From assembly GCF_004125265.1 (NCBI RefSeq), contig NZ_RDTE01000001.1:248001-312000 (forward strand): a stretch of 64,000 nt of DNA, in the 5' to 3' direction. The position numbers were made by a program, and so were the translations under genes. Numbering within the stretch: position 1 is the first letter of the stretch; each line of letters opens with the position of its first letter. This document shows positions 19,101-34,100 of the stretch, piece by piece. The DNA comes from Streptomyces lydicus (lineage in GTDB: Bacteria; Actinomycetota; Actinomycetes; Streptomycetales; Streptomycetaceae). The notes under the pieces were generated by a model. That model ran no database searches. It was given only the letters and a program-made list of their open reading frames with translations, and was not told where the DNA came from.

Positions 19101-22100
19101 CCCCACCGCCCCCGTGGGAGCAGCACGCCGCGGCCGTCGACGCCCTCCTGGACACGGCCGCCAACGACCCGCACATCACCGGCCTGGTGATCAGCAACAA
19201 CCCGTCCGACGTCATCCTCAACAAGGTCCGCGACTGGATCCAGGACCACGCAGTCACCCAGCACACCGAGCCCGGGGCTCCCGTGGACCAGGAGTGGACC
19301 AAGGCGGTCACCGGCGACACGGACCAGCTGGACTCCCTCGTCACCCACATCACCGCCCAGACCACGCAGACCGCGCGCACGGCCCTGATCCCCGACCCGG
19401 CCGCTGTGTTCGCCGTGCACAAGGGGGAGCAGCGCTTCGTCTGCCGGGGCCGGGACCTGGCGGAGCGGCTCGGCCCGGACAGCGGGCTGATGCTCCTGCC
19501 CGGCGACGGGGAGAGTGTGCTGTGGTCGCGCGGCAACGGCCGCATCGGCACCCTTGACGCCCTCCCGCAGCAGGAGGCCGAGCGGTTCGCGGCCGCCGCC
19601 CAGGATCACACGCCCACTCAGGCCACGGCCCTGCTGCGTGACCGGGCTGAGGACTGGCCCGGCCTGGCGGAGCTCGATAGGCCGGTGCGCGACGCACTCG
19701 TCGCCTTCGCCGCTCTGCCGCCCGGCAGCCGGCCGGAATTCGCACCACCGCAGATCGCGATCACGGTCACCGGTCCGGAGCCGGGGGAGTGGGACCTGGA
19801 GATCCTCCACCCCACGCCCTACCCGGCCGGGTCGCAGGCCGTGCAGAGCGTCGACATCCTCCTGTACGACATCCGCGAGTGGCTCGCCGCCCATGCCGAG
19901 GTGCTGGAGGAGCTCGTGCGGTGGCCCGCCAGGGACGCCCAGGACGCGGTGGAGGAGGCCGAATCCGGCATTCCCGAGCCGGGCGGCCACGGCGGACCCG
20001 CCGAGCACTGGCTGGCCATCGCCACGGCCGGCCAGTGGCTGCGGGTGATCCACCAGCGCCTGACCGACAGCGACACCGCCCGCCCCCTGACCCAGGCGCT
20101 CCACGAACTCACCACGGTGCTGCGCTCGGTGGACAACCATCTGTCGCGGGCCGCTGCCCGCGGCATCCCCGCCCCCAGCAGCACGGAGCTCGCGGCAGCC
20201 GCCGCGGCCGCACCCGCACCGTTCGCACAGGCACCAGACGCCACCGCGGCCCTGGCCGACCTCCAGCAGACCTGGCGCGACTGGGCCCGCGAGATGGGCC
20301 CCATCGAGCAACTGGCCGACGTGGAGCCGCACACGGTCATCCGTCTGCACGCCCTCCTGGATGACCCGAAACCCGGCGCCACCCCCGACGGATGGTACGA
20401 GCTGCTCGCCCGGGCCGGTGACCTCGCCCGTGCCCGGTCCCGCGCAGTCTCCGACCGCAGGCCCGGGTGGGCGAGCCTCACCGACGCCATCGAGCAACTG
20501 CGCAACCGGTGGGCGGCCACCATGCGCACCGCCCCCGGCCTCGCCGCCGACGCGGCACGCCAGAGCGGGGTGCTGCACCTGACCAGGCCCGAGCTGGCGC
20601 CCGCCAACCCGCCCACCGACACCGTGGAGTTCGCGGCCCGGCACACCTACCTCATCAACCTCGCCCAGCGTCTGAAAGACACACCACGGGGACTGCGCCC
20701 CGAGGACCGGCCGGACGAGCGCACCTTGCTGCGGCTGATCGACCTCGTCACCGAAGAGCACGCCGACATCACCGAGAGCCTGTCCCCGGTGCTGCCCGCC
20801 CTGCTGCACGAAATCGGCGAGCGCGCGCTCCAGGTCTGGCACGTCCAGGCCGAAGAGGGCCACCAAGAGCACGGCGATCTCCTGGTGTCCTTGAACAGCA
20901 TCGCCAGCCGGCACGCCGCCACCATGCAGAGCTTCGTCGACGAGGCCGACCCGCAGGTGCGCGAGGAAGCCGCCGAACTCGCCGCACAGGCAGCCGCGGA
21001 CGAACAGCTGATGGCCACCCTCACCCACACCGCCTCCCCGGCCGCCAAGGTCCCCCAGGCGCCCGCGCTGTGGGCGTGGCTCGAAGAGCGGGAAGCGGAC
21101 ATGTCACCGCGCCTGCGGCGCGCCTTGCACAGCGACATCGGCCCCACGGGCGACTTCACCGGCCTGTTCGGCTCGATGTGGCGCTCGCTGCGCAGCGCCG
21201 CCCCCGCAAAGGCCGCATCTCCCGGGCCGCTGCCGTCCGCAGGCACCGAGCTGCTCGCACCCTGGCAGAAGTGGACCACACAGATCGGCGCCCTGGCGGA
21301 TGCGGCCAGCAGCGACATCGACCTCCGGCTGCGCCTCGACGGCAGCCGCGGCGACGACCCGGAGGATCTGATCAGCCGCTTCACCAAGCAGACCCTGGAG
21401 GCCGGACAGGACGTGCCCACCGGGCTGCTCGAGCTGTACTCCGCCGAAGGCGACGAGCCCAGCAGCGCGGCCGACGCCCTGCACGCCTACCTGCTCCGCG
21501 AAGTCACCGCACGCCTGGCCAACGACACCACCACCGATGCGCCCGCGCCCGGGACGCCCGTCCCGGCGGCTGAGCAGGCCCCGCGGCAACTCGACGACCC
21601 GCAAGTCATGGGCGACACGGAGGACTCCCACCCCGACGAAGCAGCCGCCCGCACCGGCGCTCGGCAGCAACCCCGGGAGGAAGGCCCCGACCCGGCTGAC
21701 GCCTTCGCGCATGACATCCCCACGCCCCCCTCCACCGCGTTGACGCCGTCAGCCTCCCCGCAAGCCCGCGACAGCGAGTCGTCCAACGCCGATCCAGCCC
21801 TGACGACGGCATGGACGCAGCTCATGGCGCGGGCAGTGGAGGACACCGCGCTCCTGGCTGCCGTCGCCGCCACCGATCAGGACCAGGGGCCGACGCCGGC
21901 GTTGCTCCGCAGTGGTGCCTGGGACTGGCTGATCGCCCGTGCCGACTACCCGCCGCTCGTCGACCAGCTCTTGGCCGACGCCTCCGCGACAGCCGTGAGC
22001 CAGTCTCTCCGTGATGCATGGGACCAGCTGGCGGCCGCCGCAGGCAACGTGCAGCCGCTCGGCGACGGCCTGCCCCCACGCACCTGGGCCACTCCGGCCG

Positions 22101-25100
22101 GGTGGCGCTGGGGTGCGTTTGAAGCGCTGTGCGCTGCGATCCGCCAGACCGAGGTCGGACGAGCGCGCACCAACTGGGACCACAATCAGCCGTGGGACGA
22201 CCTCAACTCCGCTTTCCGCGACGCCCACCCAGTCGAGCACACCCTCCTGCAGAACATCCACCGCACCCTGTTCGCTGTCCATCACACCGCGCCCGGGGAC
22301 CCCGACGCTCTGGTGCTCCAGGCTCGCACCGCACTGCCGGCGGCACGCACCTACGCCGCCTTCGTCCACGACTCCACCTGGGCACAGGACTTCGCTCCGG
22401 CCTCGGACCAGGCCCTTGAGCGGATACCGAGACTGCTGTCGTGGATGGAGACCACAGCAGACATCCCCCATGCCTGGGACGACCTCGACGCACGCATCGA
22501 ACACCGCAACCCCAACCCCCACGTCCTGGAAGACCGCCACCGCGAACGGCAGTCCCAGACCTGGGCGGCGGCCCGCGCCGCAGCGCTCCAGTTGGACGGC
22601 TGGAGCGCCTACCAGGAGGAAGAAACCGGGCTCACCTTCACCGGCGTGGAACTCACCCCCAAACTGGCGGCTCTCATCGCCTCCGGCGGCGTTCTCGACA
22701 CTGACTCCGACGGTGCGCTCGTCATGCACACCCCCAGCAAGCCCTATCCCCTGGTGTTCACCCGCGTCTACGGCGACGAAGCCCTTGCCCACTTCGCTGA
22801 GCGGCTCCCCGCCATCGCCCCGCCCGACGACCACACCTTCCGCTTCGCCGACGCGGACGCACTCCGCGCCCACTGGGCCAGCGACTCACCCGAGCTGATC
22901 GCACCCCCCCACACTCACCTCACCGAGGCACGGCGTCAGCAGCTCGACGCCGCGGCGCAGCCTGTCGGCATTGGCATCGAAGGGCGCCTCGCGGTGGTCC
23001 CAGATGGCGACGGCTACCGCATCTACCTGCCGGGTGCCTGCGTTGTCCTGCCCGGAACCGAGGACGCGCCGGCTCTTTCCACCCTTGCCGCTGCCCGGGC
23101 TGCCGCCCGGGCAGCGCAGGCGCTCATCGGCGCAGACGCTCAGCCGTACCCGTACGACGCTCCGCTGGCCGGGCCACTGAGCCGGATCTGGCGCGACGCT
23201 GAGGGCCACACCCTCGCCCGTGCCATCTCCCGGGCCCTGGCCGACCCCGATCTCGAGGCGCGCCTGGGCACCAGGGGCTACTTCGCTGCACAGCTGCGCG
23301 CCGAAGAGGCGCGTGAGCACGAGCTCGCCACCGCGGCAGCCACCGCGAGCGCACAGGGGCTGACGGAGCGCCTGACCTGGCGCGCACACAGCAGGCTGGA
23401 CGGCAACCATCAGGACCAGGTGGCGATCCGTGTGCTGGTCGACGCCGAGGTGCTCAGGCACCTCGACGGCGATACCGACGGGCTGGCGGGTCAGGTGATC
23501 ACCGTCCACGGCGGCCAGCCGAGCTGGTACAACGAAACCTCCCACCACTTCTTCGACCTTGGCCCCGGCCCCGACGGCAAGCACCGGGCCACCTATATGG
23601 GCTGGTTCACCGGCCGTACCTGGACCAGCGACGACGGACGCAGCGGCGATGCCTCCCGGCTGAGGATGTCACCCCAAGCACCCTTCGCTGCCTCCCCGCC
23701 CCTGCCCAGGCCCGTGCAAACCCTCGCCCGGGATCTCCGTGCCTCCCTGCCCGGCCTGCCTGACGGCATCGACAAGGGCCGCCCCCGCGGGCAGCGCCGC
23801 GCCGAGCACACCTCCCGCCGTGCCCGTGCCGCCCTCAAGGCACTGATCGAAGGCCAGGTGACCACCGGCAGCGTCCGCGAGGACCTCCTGCGCATCGCCG
23901 CCGACCTTGCCACGCTCGCTGAAGACTTCGATCGCGGCGCAGACCACACCGACCGCGTGACGCATCTCCTCGCAGCGCAGCAGGCTCTGGGTGTACGGGA
24001 CCGACTGCTCCAGAGGCTGGACCGGATCGCTCCCCCCTATCGGTCCTACCACCCCGACAGGGCTCCCGCCGCCCCGCCCCGCATCCCCACACCCGCCGGC
24101 GGGCAGTGGATCCTCCCGTGGGAGGCCGAGGCAGGCCAGCAGGTCAAGGCCAGCGGCAGCTCGCTGCAAGACCCAAGCCTCACGCTCAACGTCATGGGCA
24201 CGCTGCAGTCATGCCGGTACAGCGTCGTACGGCGCGACGGCAAGGAAGTCCGCGGCAGCCACCTCGTGGTGACTGACGCCGAGGGGACTGTCGCCGAACT
24301 CCACGTGCCGGAACCACAGATGATCGAGCAACCAGCGCCCCCGATGCCATCCGCCTACGCCTGGCCTGCCCGCCTGGGCTCGACAATTCACGAGGAAGCA
24401 CCGCGACTGCCTCTTCCCAGGCAGGACAGCCCCGCAACGACTGCCGACGAGCCCACGGCCGAGCCCGCCGAACAGCCGGAACATCAGTCGACCCCGCCCG
24501 CAGCTGCGGGCGAGCCTGTCGCACCGTTCACCCGCTCCAAGGAGATCAGCGCGCCGCGCCGCGCGCTCAACAGTGCCGTGCGGGCACTGGCGCGCACCGC
24601 CTACTTCAAGCAGCTGGCCGAGACGGCAGGTGGTGAGACGGCACTGCGCGAGGCCCTGGATACGTTCACCCGGGTCTCCCTGAGCGAGCCCAGCGAATTC
24701 CACACAGCCGTCGAGCAGATCCACGCCGCCGTCACCGCCGTACAGGACGCCTGGAGGGATACGGCTGTGCCCGGCGACGCCGCTGTGGCACTGGCCGAGG
24801 CGGTGCAGGCCGTCAGCTCCTTCGCCGCCGCCTGGCGGGCCACCGTCACCTCGACTGCCTGGGACAACCTGTTCGACGGCGCGCCCCGCCCCAGCCTCCG
24901 GCAGGCGCAGCCCACCACGGTAACCACCACCGGCCAGGTCGCCGGGGCCCCCGCCGACCTGGATGACCCCCAGATCACCGAGGCCGCGGTACCCGGCATC
25001 ACCCTGCCCGAACAGCACGCCGCGATCCGCACCATGATCAACGACTTCGGTAGCCTCAACTCCGGTGCCACCGAACCGGGATCAGGGCTCGCCGCGTTCG

Positions 25101-28100
25101 TCCGCCGGATGAACAACCCGGTCCAGTGGCGCACATGGCGCGACGAACTGGTCGCCACCGGACGCGGCACCTGGCTCGGCGGGTCTCGCCGCAACGAGGG
25201 CCCGCGCGCCCTGGGACGCGTCGACCCCGCCCCCGAAGGCATCCTCATCTCCATCCAGGGGACCGACGACCGTCCCGCGATGAGCATGATGATGCGCTGG
25301 GAGGAGCTGCCCGCCTGGGTGCACCTGGGCCTGAACGACGAAGCACGCCGCGAACTGCTGAACGCCGATGCGGCCTACGCAGGCGTGGCGCGATCGGACC
25401 CCGAGCACGACGCGGCGTGGGCCCGACTGCACGCGGCTGAGCAGACGGTCTGGGACACCCTGCAGGCCGCAGGTGCGCCCAGCGCCAAGGCCCTCGCCGC
25501 CTCCTGGAACCGCTACCTCGCACCCACGCCGGAATCGGACTCTCTGTTCGACATGGACTCCACCACCCCCGAGAGCGGCGCCTACACCAGCCTCAAGGAA
25601 CTCACCCGCGGCACCGCTGATCTCATCACCACCACCTGGACACTTACCGCCCACCCCGGTTGGCCGACCGCCGACCCGCGCACCCGGCAGCTCCGCGAGG
25701 CGAGCGCGGCCGTACGGGCAGCCAGCCTCACCACCCCGATCGAAGCAGTCCGCGCGATCCTCCTGCTGGCCCGGGCCGCCCAGGACAATGACCTTCTCCA
25801 GGTCTCTGTGCCACTAGACGTGAAATACCTCTTCGAATCGTTCGCCACCCGCGCCCGTCAACACGCTGATCGGTTGGCCGCCACCGCATCGGGCGAGGCA
25901 TGGCGGCAAGTGTTCCCCACCGCAGCCGAACCCTGGAGCGAGGACCCGTTCCTGCTGCCCCGCCTCGGCTACGCCGACCCGCGCCCGATCAGCCCCCAGG
26001 CGCAGGCCATGGGCCCGCTGAGCGACGACGAGGCGGGCGGGAACCAGACCTACGAGCAGATCACTCCCGCCGATGCCCCGGACAGGCCGGCGTACGCCGT
26101 CCCCGGCACCGACGGGTTCACCATGCTGGCGGCGCCGGGCATCTTCAACGGCCCCGCCTACACCCTGCGCACCCCCGACAACACGATCGTGGCCACGCTC
26201 GTGAAGGAAGGGGAAGGCTGGCACACCGTGATGGGGGAACACCTGCCCCACCACACCGACCAGCCGTTCACCATCCTGCCTCCGCAGCCCAACGGCTCGG
26301 ACAACTTCCACCACGCAGTCCTCAACGCCCTACGCGTCTGGGCCGAGGACCACACCCAGCCCCTACCGGGCCACGACACCTACCCTGATGCCACGCTCAT
26401 GTCCCGGGCCCTTGCCGAGTTCGCGCCGTTCACCACCGCGCTGCGCACCGCCGGCCGCCGGACCTGGCCTCTCACCCACGAGCAGCAGCCCGCCCTCACC
26501 CGGGTCCTGTACGCACTCGAACAGGTCGAACCGCACCAGCCGGCTCCGCTCGACCACGATCAGGCCCGCGCCAAGGCCGACGCCATCGAGGACCTCGCCC
26601 ACGCCGCCCGCGCACTGCGCACCCAGCTGGAGAACGAGGGCCTACGCTCCAGCGAGCTGTACGGGCTGGTCCGAGTGCTGTCCGGACACGCCCACGAGAA
26701 GTCGGCACGCCTGCGGGCCTTCGCCGAGTCGCGCACCGCTCCCGCTCCAGCAGCCGAGCTGGCCGCCCCTGCGACGGCCCCGACGACCACCACCGTTGCG
26801 GGCGATGACGAAGCGCCGGTAAAGGAGGGCGGCATCTGGGAGCCGGATTCCCCGGTGCCTACGACCGTCACCGAGCTGTGGAGGACCGCCCGGGCCCGCG
26901 GCTGGAGCATGACCCGCGAAACCCTCCCCGCCGAGGACGGCAGCGGGACGATCAGCATCGTCCTGGAGGCCTACACCACAGTCGGGCACTGGAAGTTCGG
27001 CCTGCAATGGGGGCTGCGCGAGGGACGGTACGTCACAGACGAAGAGCGGTCGTGGGCCTGGTGGCCCGACGAGCGCGGAGGAGAGATACGCCCCACGGCC
27101 AAGGACGCCCTCAACGCCATGCAGCGCTACGAGGCGATCCCGGCCCCGGCCGGCGAGGAGCCCAGCACCCCCGCCCGGCAGGCAGCTCCGGCCGAAACCG
27201 CGGTCGAAGCCACCGAGACCGCGGCCGGGCAGGACGCTGCCCAGGAACCGGGCCCTGCGGCCGAGCCGGACGAGACGCCGTTCGACGCGCAGGAAGTCGC
27301 GGGGATGCCCGGCTACTGGTGGCGCCTTCAGACGCCGCGTGAGAGCTCCCGCGACGGCGTCGAGCGCATCACCGTCGGCTACGGATCCGCGGAGATCGGC
27401 CACGGGTACGGCCCCAGCGCCTGGGACGGCACGGTCAAATGGAGGATCGCGGTCGGCAGCGACCACATGCGCGGCGACCGCACGCCGTCCGCCAGTGCGA
27501 AGAAGATCGCCGAGCGCCACCAGGCCCTGCAGCAGGCCGCGTCCGTCACCGGCCCCCGGCCCGCGGAGACGGTGTGGGTCCACCACGAGCGGGACCACGG
27601 CAAGAAGACCCGCACCTACGTCTTCGGTGTCGCCGAAAGCGACCGGGACGCCTTGGCCGCTCTGGAGGCCGAGGACTTCACCCGGCCACCCAGCCATGAC
27701 GCCTACGTCCAGCGGGCCGGCACCCTGCCCGAGACCCGCGCCTACAAGACCGGCCTCTTCGTGCGGCGCATGCTCAAGCACGGGCGCAGCATCGCCGTCC
27801 ACTACAGCCGCGACGGCGCCCCCGCCGACACCGCCCTGCCCGAAATCGACGTGGAGCAGCGCACCCAACTCGACGCCCTCAAGCAGAGGGAGCGCAGGGA
27901 CTGGAGCCCGATCGAGTTCCAGGCAGGTGACCAGGTCCTCGTGAAGGGCCTGCACAGCTGGTGGCACACAGTCACCGAGGTCCACCCCGAGCAGCTCACC
28001 ATCGAGCTGGAGACCGTCCCCTACGACGAGGTGCTGGCGCGCCGCCGCGGCCAGGAACTCGTGACCGCCGCCGATCCGGTCGGTGAGACCACCACGGCCA

Positions 28101-31100
28101 GGCCCGGCAGCATCAGCCTGCGCGCCGTAGCCCCCGAGATCCTGGAAGCCGAACAGGCCCGCTTGGAGCTGCCCTTGGCCGATGCTGCGCACGCGCCCTT
28201 CGTCGAGGCCCGCCGCGCGCAGATCGCCACCGAGCGGGAGCGGGTATCGGGGAACCTGACGCGCCGGGAGCGGCGACGCAGCCAACTGCAAGCGATCCTC
28301 GGCAACCCGAAGGAGCTCAAGAGCCTGAGCGGCCGGCTCGTGCACAACGAGGCCGGCGAGCCCCTGGGCGCGGTCGTCCACCGGGACAAGATGCCCGATC
28401 CGCCCCGCACACCCAGGCAGAGCGACAAGTGGATCTTCGTCGACCTGGACGGCAACGCCCCGGCCGTGATGGACCGCAAGGGCGCCGCGGATCAGTACGC
28501 GATCGACCTCGAAGACGAACGCCACCGGGTTGCTCCTGCTGGCTGGCGGCCCCGCGCATGGACACAGATCGGCCCCGGTGACACCGTCCGGCTGCCCGCC
28601 CCCCAGGGCAGCCGCCTCACGCCGGAAAGCTGGACACCGGCGTTCACCGTGACCAGCATCAGCCGCCAGGCGGACGGCTCGGTGACCGTGGACGGGACCC
28701 GCCGGGAAACGACCGTCAGCCACCACCTGAGCGCGGCCGTGGCGAAGGCCGGGCCGCTCCAAGAAGCTGTGGGCGAGCTGGCTCTGAGCCCCGAGATCAT
28801 CGTCGCCCGCGCAGCGCGGCCCGCCCTCCTGGCGGCGCTCCTCCACCCCACCAACGGCGTGCCACGCCCAGGGCTCGGCCACCCCGAGCTGGTGCGCAGC
28901 ATGGGCGCCGTCAAGGCCGCTGCCAAGGCGATCAACACCAGGCCGACATCGGCCGCGAAGCTCCGTGAACAGGTCCTCACGGCGCGCGATGCCCTCGCGC
29001 ACCTGGCAGAGGTTGCCAGCGCGGACGGTGTGGAAGTGATGCCCGAGCGGGCCCTCGCCGGCGTAGAAGTAGCCGAGCACTGGTCGGCGCAGCTGCAGGA
29101 CCCAAAGGCGGCCGCCGCGCGGCTCATGGAGGCAGCCGAGCAGACAACCGCCGTCCAGCAGCCTGGTGATGACCCCTCAGCCGGTGAGGCCACCGGCGCC
29201 GAGCCGGCCCCCGAAGAAGCTGTCCCCTCGGAGGCGCCAGCCGGCAGGCAATGGACGCAGATGCGCCGTGAGGACTTCCGGACCGGACCGGCCCCCGAGC
29301 CCCCGGAACCCGCCGAGCTGTCCGAGGGGCAGATGAAGATCGACGCCGCCACACAGACGGCACAGGACGGGGCGCCGCAGCCCCAGCCTGCACTGTCCGA
29401 TTACGACGCGCTCCGGCTCGGTGGCCGTGCCCGTGCCACCGAGCTGGCCGCCCGCGCCACCCTCACCGAGGCCTCTACCGACGACGGCCTCCACAGTGTG
29501 CTCCTGGACGGCGTCTCCATCGGGCAGATCCGGCCCGACGGCGAGGGCTGGAGGGCACAGGGAATCGACTCCGGAGCCCGCGGTGAGACCTTCGACAGCC
29601 AGGCCGGTGCCCTCGCCTGGATCGTGGAGTCCTTCGACCGGCAGGAGGCCAAGCACCAGGCTCGCGACACCGACGTCCAGCCGGAGCAGGCTGCCCAGCA
29701 GGCCACAGCCCCGGACACCGGAACGCCATCCCCCGCCCCGGACTCAGCCAGTGCGCAGGAGCAGCACGCTCCCGACACCGCGGCGCTGCAGATGGCCCCA
29801 TCGCTGTATGCACACCTGACGCAGGAGGGGACCGCGGCGGTTGAACCCGGGACGGCGACAGCGGTTGCGCTGGCGGGCGCACGGAGCGCGCCAGACTCAC
29901 CCACGGCCCGGCTCGTGACGGCGCCGGTCGCGGTTCACCGCGAGCTGGTGGAGCTGGCGTGGGCGCTGGCGGACGAGAACGCCCCGGTCGCCGAACGGCG
30001 GGCCTATCAGGAGTACGTGCGGAGTGTGGAGGGCGCTGCGCAGGCCACAGCCCCTGCCCCCATGCAGGAACCGCCAGCGGCCCCCGCCGCGGCGGAGGGC
30101 ACCGGCAAGCGGCCATCGCTGGCGTCGGTGGGCCGTGTGCTCAAGGCAGCGGAATTCAAGCCGTTCTCGGAGCGTCGGCGGAAGGGGACGGCGGCCAGCG
30201 GCTACCGCACGACGAAGGGGGCGCCCGGAGAGGTCATGGTCTTCTTCCGCTCGGGGGATGAGCTGGACGGACACTCCGATGAGGACATCGAAGAGGCCCG
30301 CGCCTACATGCTGGGTGAGTACGCGGTGACGCTCAGGGCAGCCGGGTACGCGGTGGTGGACGGGGGCAGTTTCCTTACGGTGGGCGGGCACGGTGCTGCG
30401 CAGCGCCCTGGACGGCAGCCCTTGGTTCAGCAGGATCACGGGACCAAGGCCACGCCCGCCCCAGCGGCGGTCGAGGCGGAGCACCAAGCCGCGCCGGATG
30501 GGCCACCGCACCGGCAAGAGGCCCCCGAAACGACACCCGCCACGACACAGGAGCAGCCGGCGTTGTCGGCCGGTGCCGCCGCCGTACCGGTGGCCCACCA
30601 AGGACAGTCCACACAGGATTTGACGATCCATGCGATGGACGTCGATGACCTCGACGAGACGATCGAGGCGCTGAGCGACTCCATCGATCCGCTGTCGCTG
30701 GCCTACCGGCTGCGCGCCGAGCGGCGCCGCTGGGCTCTGCTGCGGCAGGAGGCCGAAGAGTGGGTGCCGCAACCGGCGTACGACGCCCAGGGCAACCTCA
30801 TCGAGCCGTCCCGTGGGCGGATCCTGCGTGAGCGGGCCGACGGCTACCGGCTCAACCCCAACGAGACCCAGGGCACCGTCACCAGCCTGGACGACCTGCC
30901 GCCCGCGAAGCCCGGCGGATACACCGATGCCCGGTGGGCGGAGATCGTCGCGGCCGCCGCAGAGTCGGAGGCGTTCCCACCCACCGCCGAGCAGGACATC
31001 ATCATCGAAGCCGCGGCCCGTCGCGGCCTGGACCTGCGGGTGATGGCCCTGGCCGGCACCGGCAAGTCCACCACGTTGAAGATGCTGTCGCGGCGCATGC

Positions 31101-34100
31101 CCGGCCAGCGCATCCTCTACCTCGCCTTCAACCGATCGGTCGCCGACGAGGCGATCGAGTCGCAGCAGCGCGGCGAGTACAGCGAGAACCTCACCCCGAC
31201 CACCGCGAACGCCTACGCCAACACCATGGTCGACGAGGCCCTGCTGACCCGGCTGAACTGGCCGAGGCTCAACGAGCAACAGCTCGCCGACCGGATGCGG
31301 TGGCGCTCCCGGACCCGGGCCGGAGGCGAGTCGCTGACCCCGCAGCGGGCTGCGTACTTGGCCAACCGGCTGCTGTCCGAGTGGGCGAAGTCCGCCGACG
31401 AGGACTTCGCTGCCCACCACCTGCCCGACAGCCTCCCCAACCGCAACGCGGTCTTCGCAGCGGTCAAGCCGCTCGCCGTGCAGATGTGGGCCAACCTCAC
31501 CAACCCGGACGCGAACGACAAGGACCGCGATCTTCCGCTGTCCTTCGACCACACCGTCAAGATGTGGTCGCTCTCCGGTCGGGTCCCCGACACGGATGTG
31601 CTGTTCTGGGACGAGGCGCAGGACGTCAACCCCGTCATGGAATCGATCGTCGGCAACGTCCGCGCCGCGGGCATCCAGATCGTGGCGGTGGGCGACTCCA
31701 ACCAGGCCATCTACGGGTTCCGTGGAGCGACCGACGCCCTGGGGCGGCTGCCCGCGGATGCGACCGCCACGCTCACCCAGACCTTCCGGTTCGGCGATGC
31801 CGTCGCCGACATCGGCAACCGGTTCCTGCGCCTGGGCGGCACCCGCATGCGCCTGACGGGCTGGGACCGCAAGACCTCCCGCATCGGTGAAATCACCCCG
31901 GGGGACGAGACGATGCTCATCGCCCGCACCAACGCGGGAGTGGTGCTCGGCGCCGTGGAAGGACTGCGGGCCGGCCGCAAGGTCGCGGTGTCCGGCGGGT
32001 TGAGCGACCTGCGGAAGTTCCTGGAAGCCGCCGAAGCGCTGCGCGATGGGGAACGCACCAGCCACCAGGAGCTGGCCCGCTTCAACGGTATGGCCTGGGA
32101 CGAGATCCTGGAAACCGCCGAGATCGAGCCCGAGCTCAGGCAGCTCGACAGCATGTTCAAGCTGATGGAGCGGCACAGCGACGAACTCGACGCGCTGCTG
32201 GAGTCCGTGCGGATGCCGCGCCCGTTCGTCGAAGACGACGGCGAACGCCTGTACGTCAAATTCGCCCACGGAGACGGCAACTTCCGGACCACGAAGGAGT
32301 GGCTCAAGAGCAGGGGCGTCGGCTTCGGATGGGACGACGACGGCAGGCGGTGGAGCTTCCCGCCGCCGAGGAAGCCGGCCACCTCCGCGACCGAGGCCCA
32401 GCGCCACGCGCTGCGCGAGCGGGTCGAGCAGTACATCGCCGACCGGTACACCGCCCCCGCCAACGACAACGGCGGGCAGATCGTCGACCAGGCCACGCCG
32501 CACGACCTCCTGGTGTCCACCGCGCACAAGGCCAAGGGCACGGAGTCGCAGCGCGTCCGGATCGCCGGGGACTGGCGCTCCCGCAGCCCCAAGCAGTCTG
32601 TCACTGGTGGCATCGACTGGGACACGATCCCCGACGACGAGGAACTGCGCCTGGCCTACGTCGCGGTCACCCGCGCCACCGACGCCCTGGACGCTGGCCC
32701 TCTCAGCTGGATCTTCGACGTCACACGCGACGACGACCCGATGCAGGAGCCGGACGGCATCTACCTGCGCCCCTGGCAGGTGAGCGACTTCGAGCCCGGC
32801 AACCAGGTCACCTTCCGGAGCGAGGACGGCGAGAGCCTCCTCGACGGGGAAATCGCAAAGCTCGACGGCACCGCACTGCTCGTCCGCACCAAGGACGGTC
32901 ACGCAGTGACGGTCATCCCCGGCCAGGTCGTCCGCCGTGACGGGCAGGACCAGCCGAGCCTTCCCGTCGCCAGCGACGAAGAACTGGACGAGGCCCTCAA
33001 CAGCGGCCAATTCGTTCTGCCGAGGGCATCAAGCCTGCACGGCGTACCCCCGCAGGCCGTGCCGAGTCCCATTGGCGCTCAGAGCCCCGGCGGTGAGGCA
33101 CCGGAGGCGCAGAGCAAGCCATCCGCCGCTGACGACATACGGGAGGAAGCCTCCGTGGACACAACGGCAGCTGCCGCAACACCACCGACTTCCGCCACCG
33201 AGGTAGCCCCCCAGCAAACGGTGGTTCCCGAGCGTTCCACCTTCAAGGCTATGAAGCCGGGTGAGGCCAAGGAACTGGCTTCGCCCGACGGCACCCTGTG
33301 GTGGGGAGGTCGGGCTGCCAGCCGCAAGCAAGCGAGCAAGCAACCGGTCCTCGTCCGCCTCCTCTTCAAGCCGCGCGGTGTTATCGACGTCGAGAACGTA
33401 GAAACCGGCGAGGAGATCACCAGCATCCGTACGGGAACGAGGTTCTTTGCTGCACGAGCTGACTCCATACACCTGCCTGAAGCGCAGGCCGGCGCCGACG
33501 GCGAAGGCGTCGCGCCCCGGAACACCGGGACACCATCCGGCACGCAGCGGGAGCCCGCATCAAGCGACGGGCCAGACACCGCAGCCACCCCGCCCGAAAC
33601 CGGTAGCGCGGCCGCGCAACCGTCGGCGCCGGACACCCCGGCACCGGCCTTCCAGGTCAGCGACCGTCCCACCGCCGCCGGCCGACGCTGGGCGGTCGTG
33701 GATCGAGCCAGCGGGGACGTCATCTGGATCCGCTACCAGGGCGAGGAACCGTTCGAAGCTCTCTTCGCGGAAAAGGAGGACGCCGAGCGCATCCACAGGA
33801 GCCTCGAACTCACCCCCGAACTGCGCGTCTCCGCCCCCGATCCGGTGGGCGCCTTGGCGGGTACGACCGGTGCGCTGCCCAACCGTCCGGGCTACACCCT
33901 GGCCCCGAAGCTTGGCAAGGTCATCGCCAAGGAGACTCGTGGCATCGACCAGCTGGTGAAGGTCGAGGTCGGCGACGGCACCGGAAGCACCCGTGTTCTC
34001 GTGGCGTGGAACCCGGTCGGTGGCGACCAGGTCCAGGTCCACCAGAGCATCTACGTCTGCGGAACCCTCGGCGCCGAGGTCCGTGTCAACGGTCGGCGCG

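Noticed and set aside
29897..33010. Long minus-strand open frame (over 1,000 codons) opposite the SF1 helicase part of the giant gene
   Set aside because: It is the antisense of a high-GC coding frame; the plus frame has clear helicase motifs and correct third-position bias.
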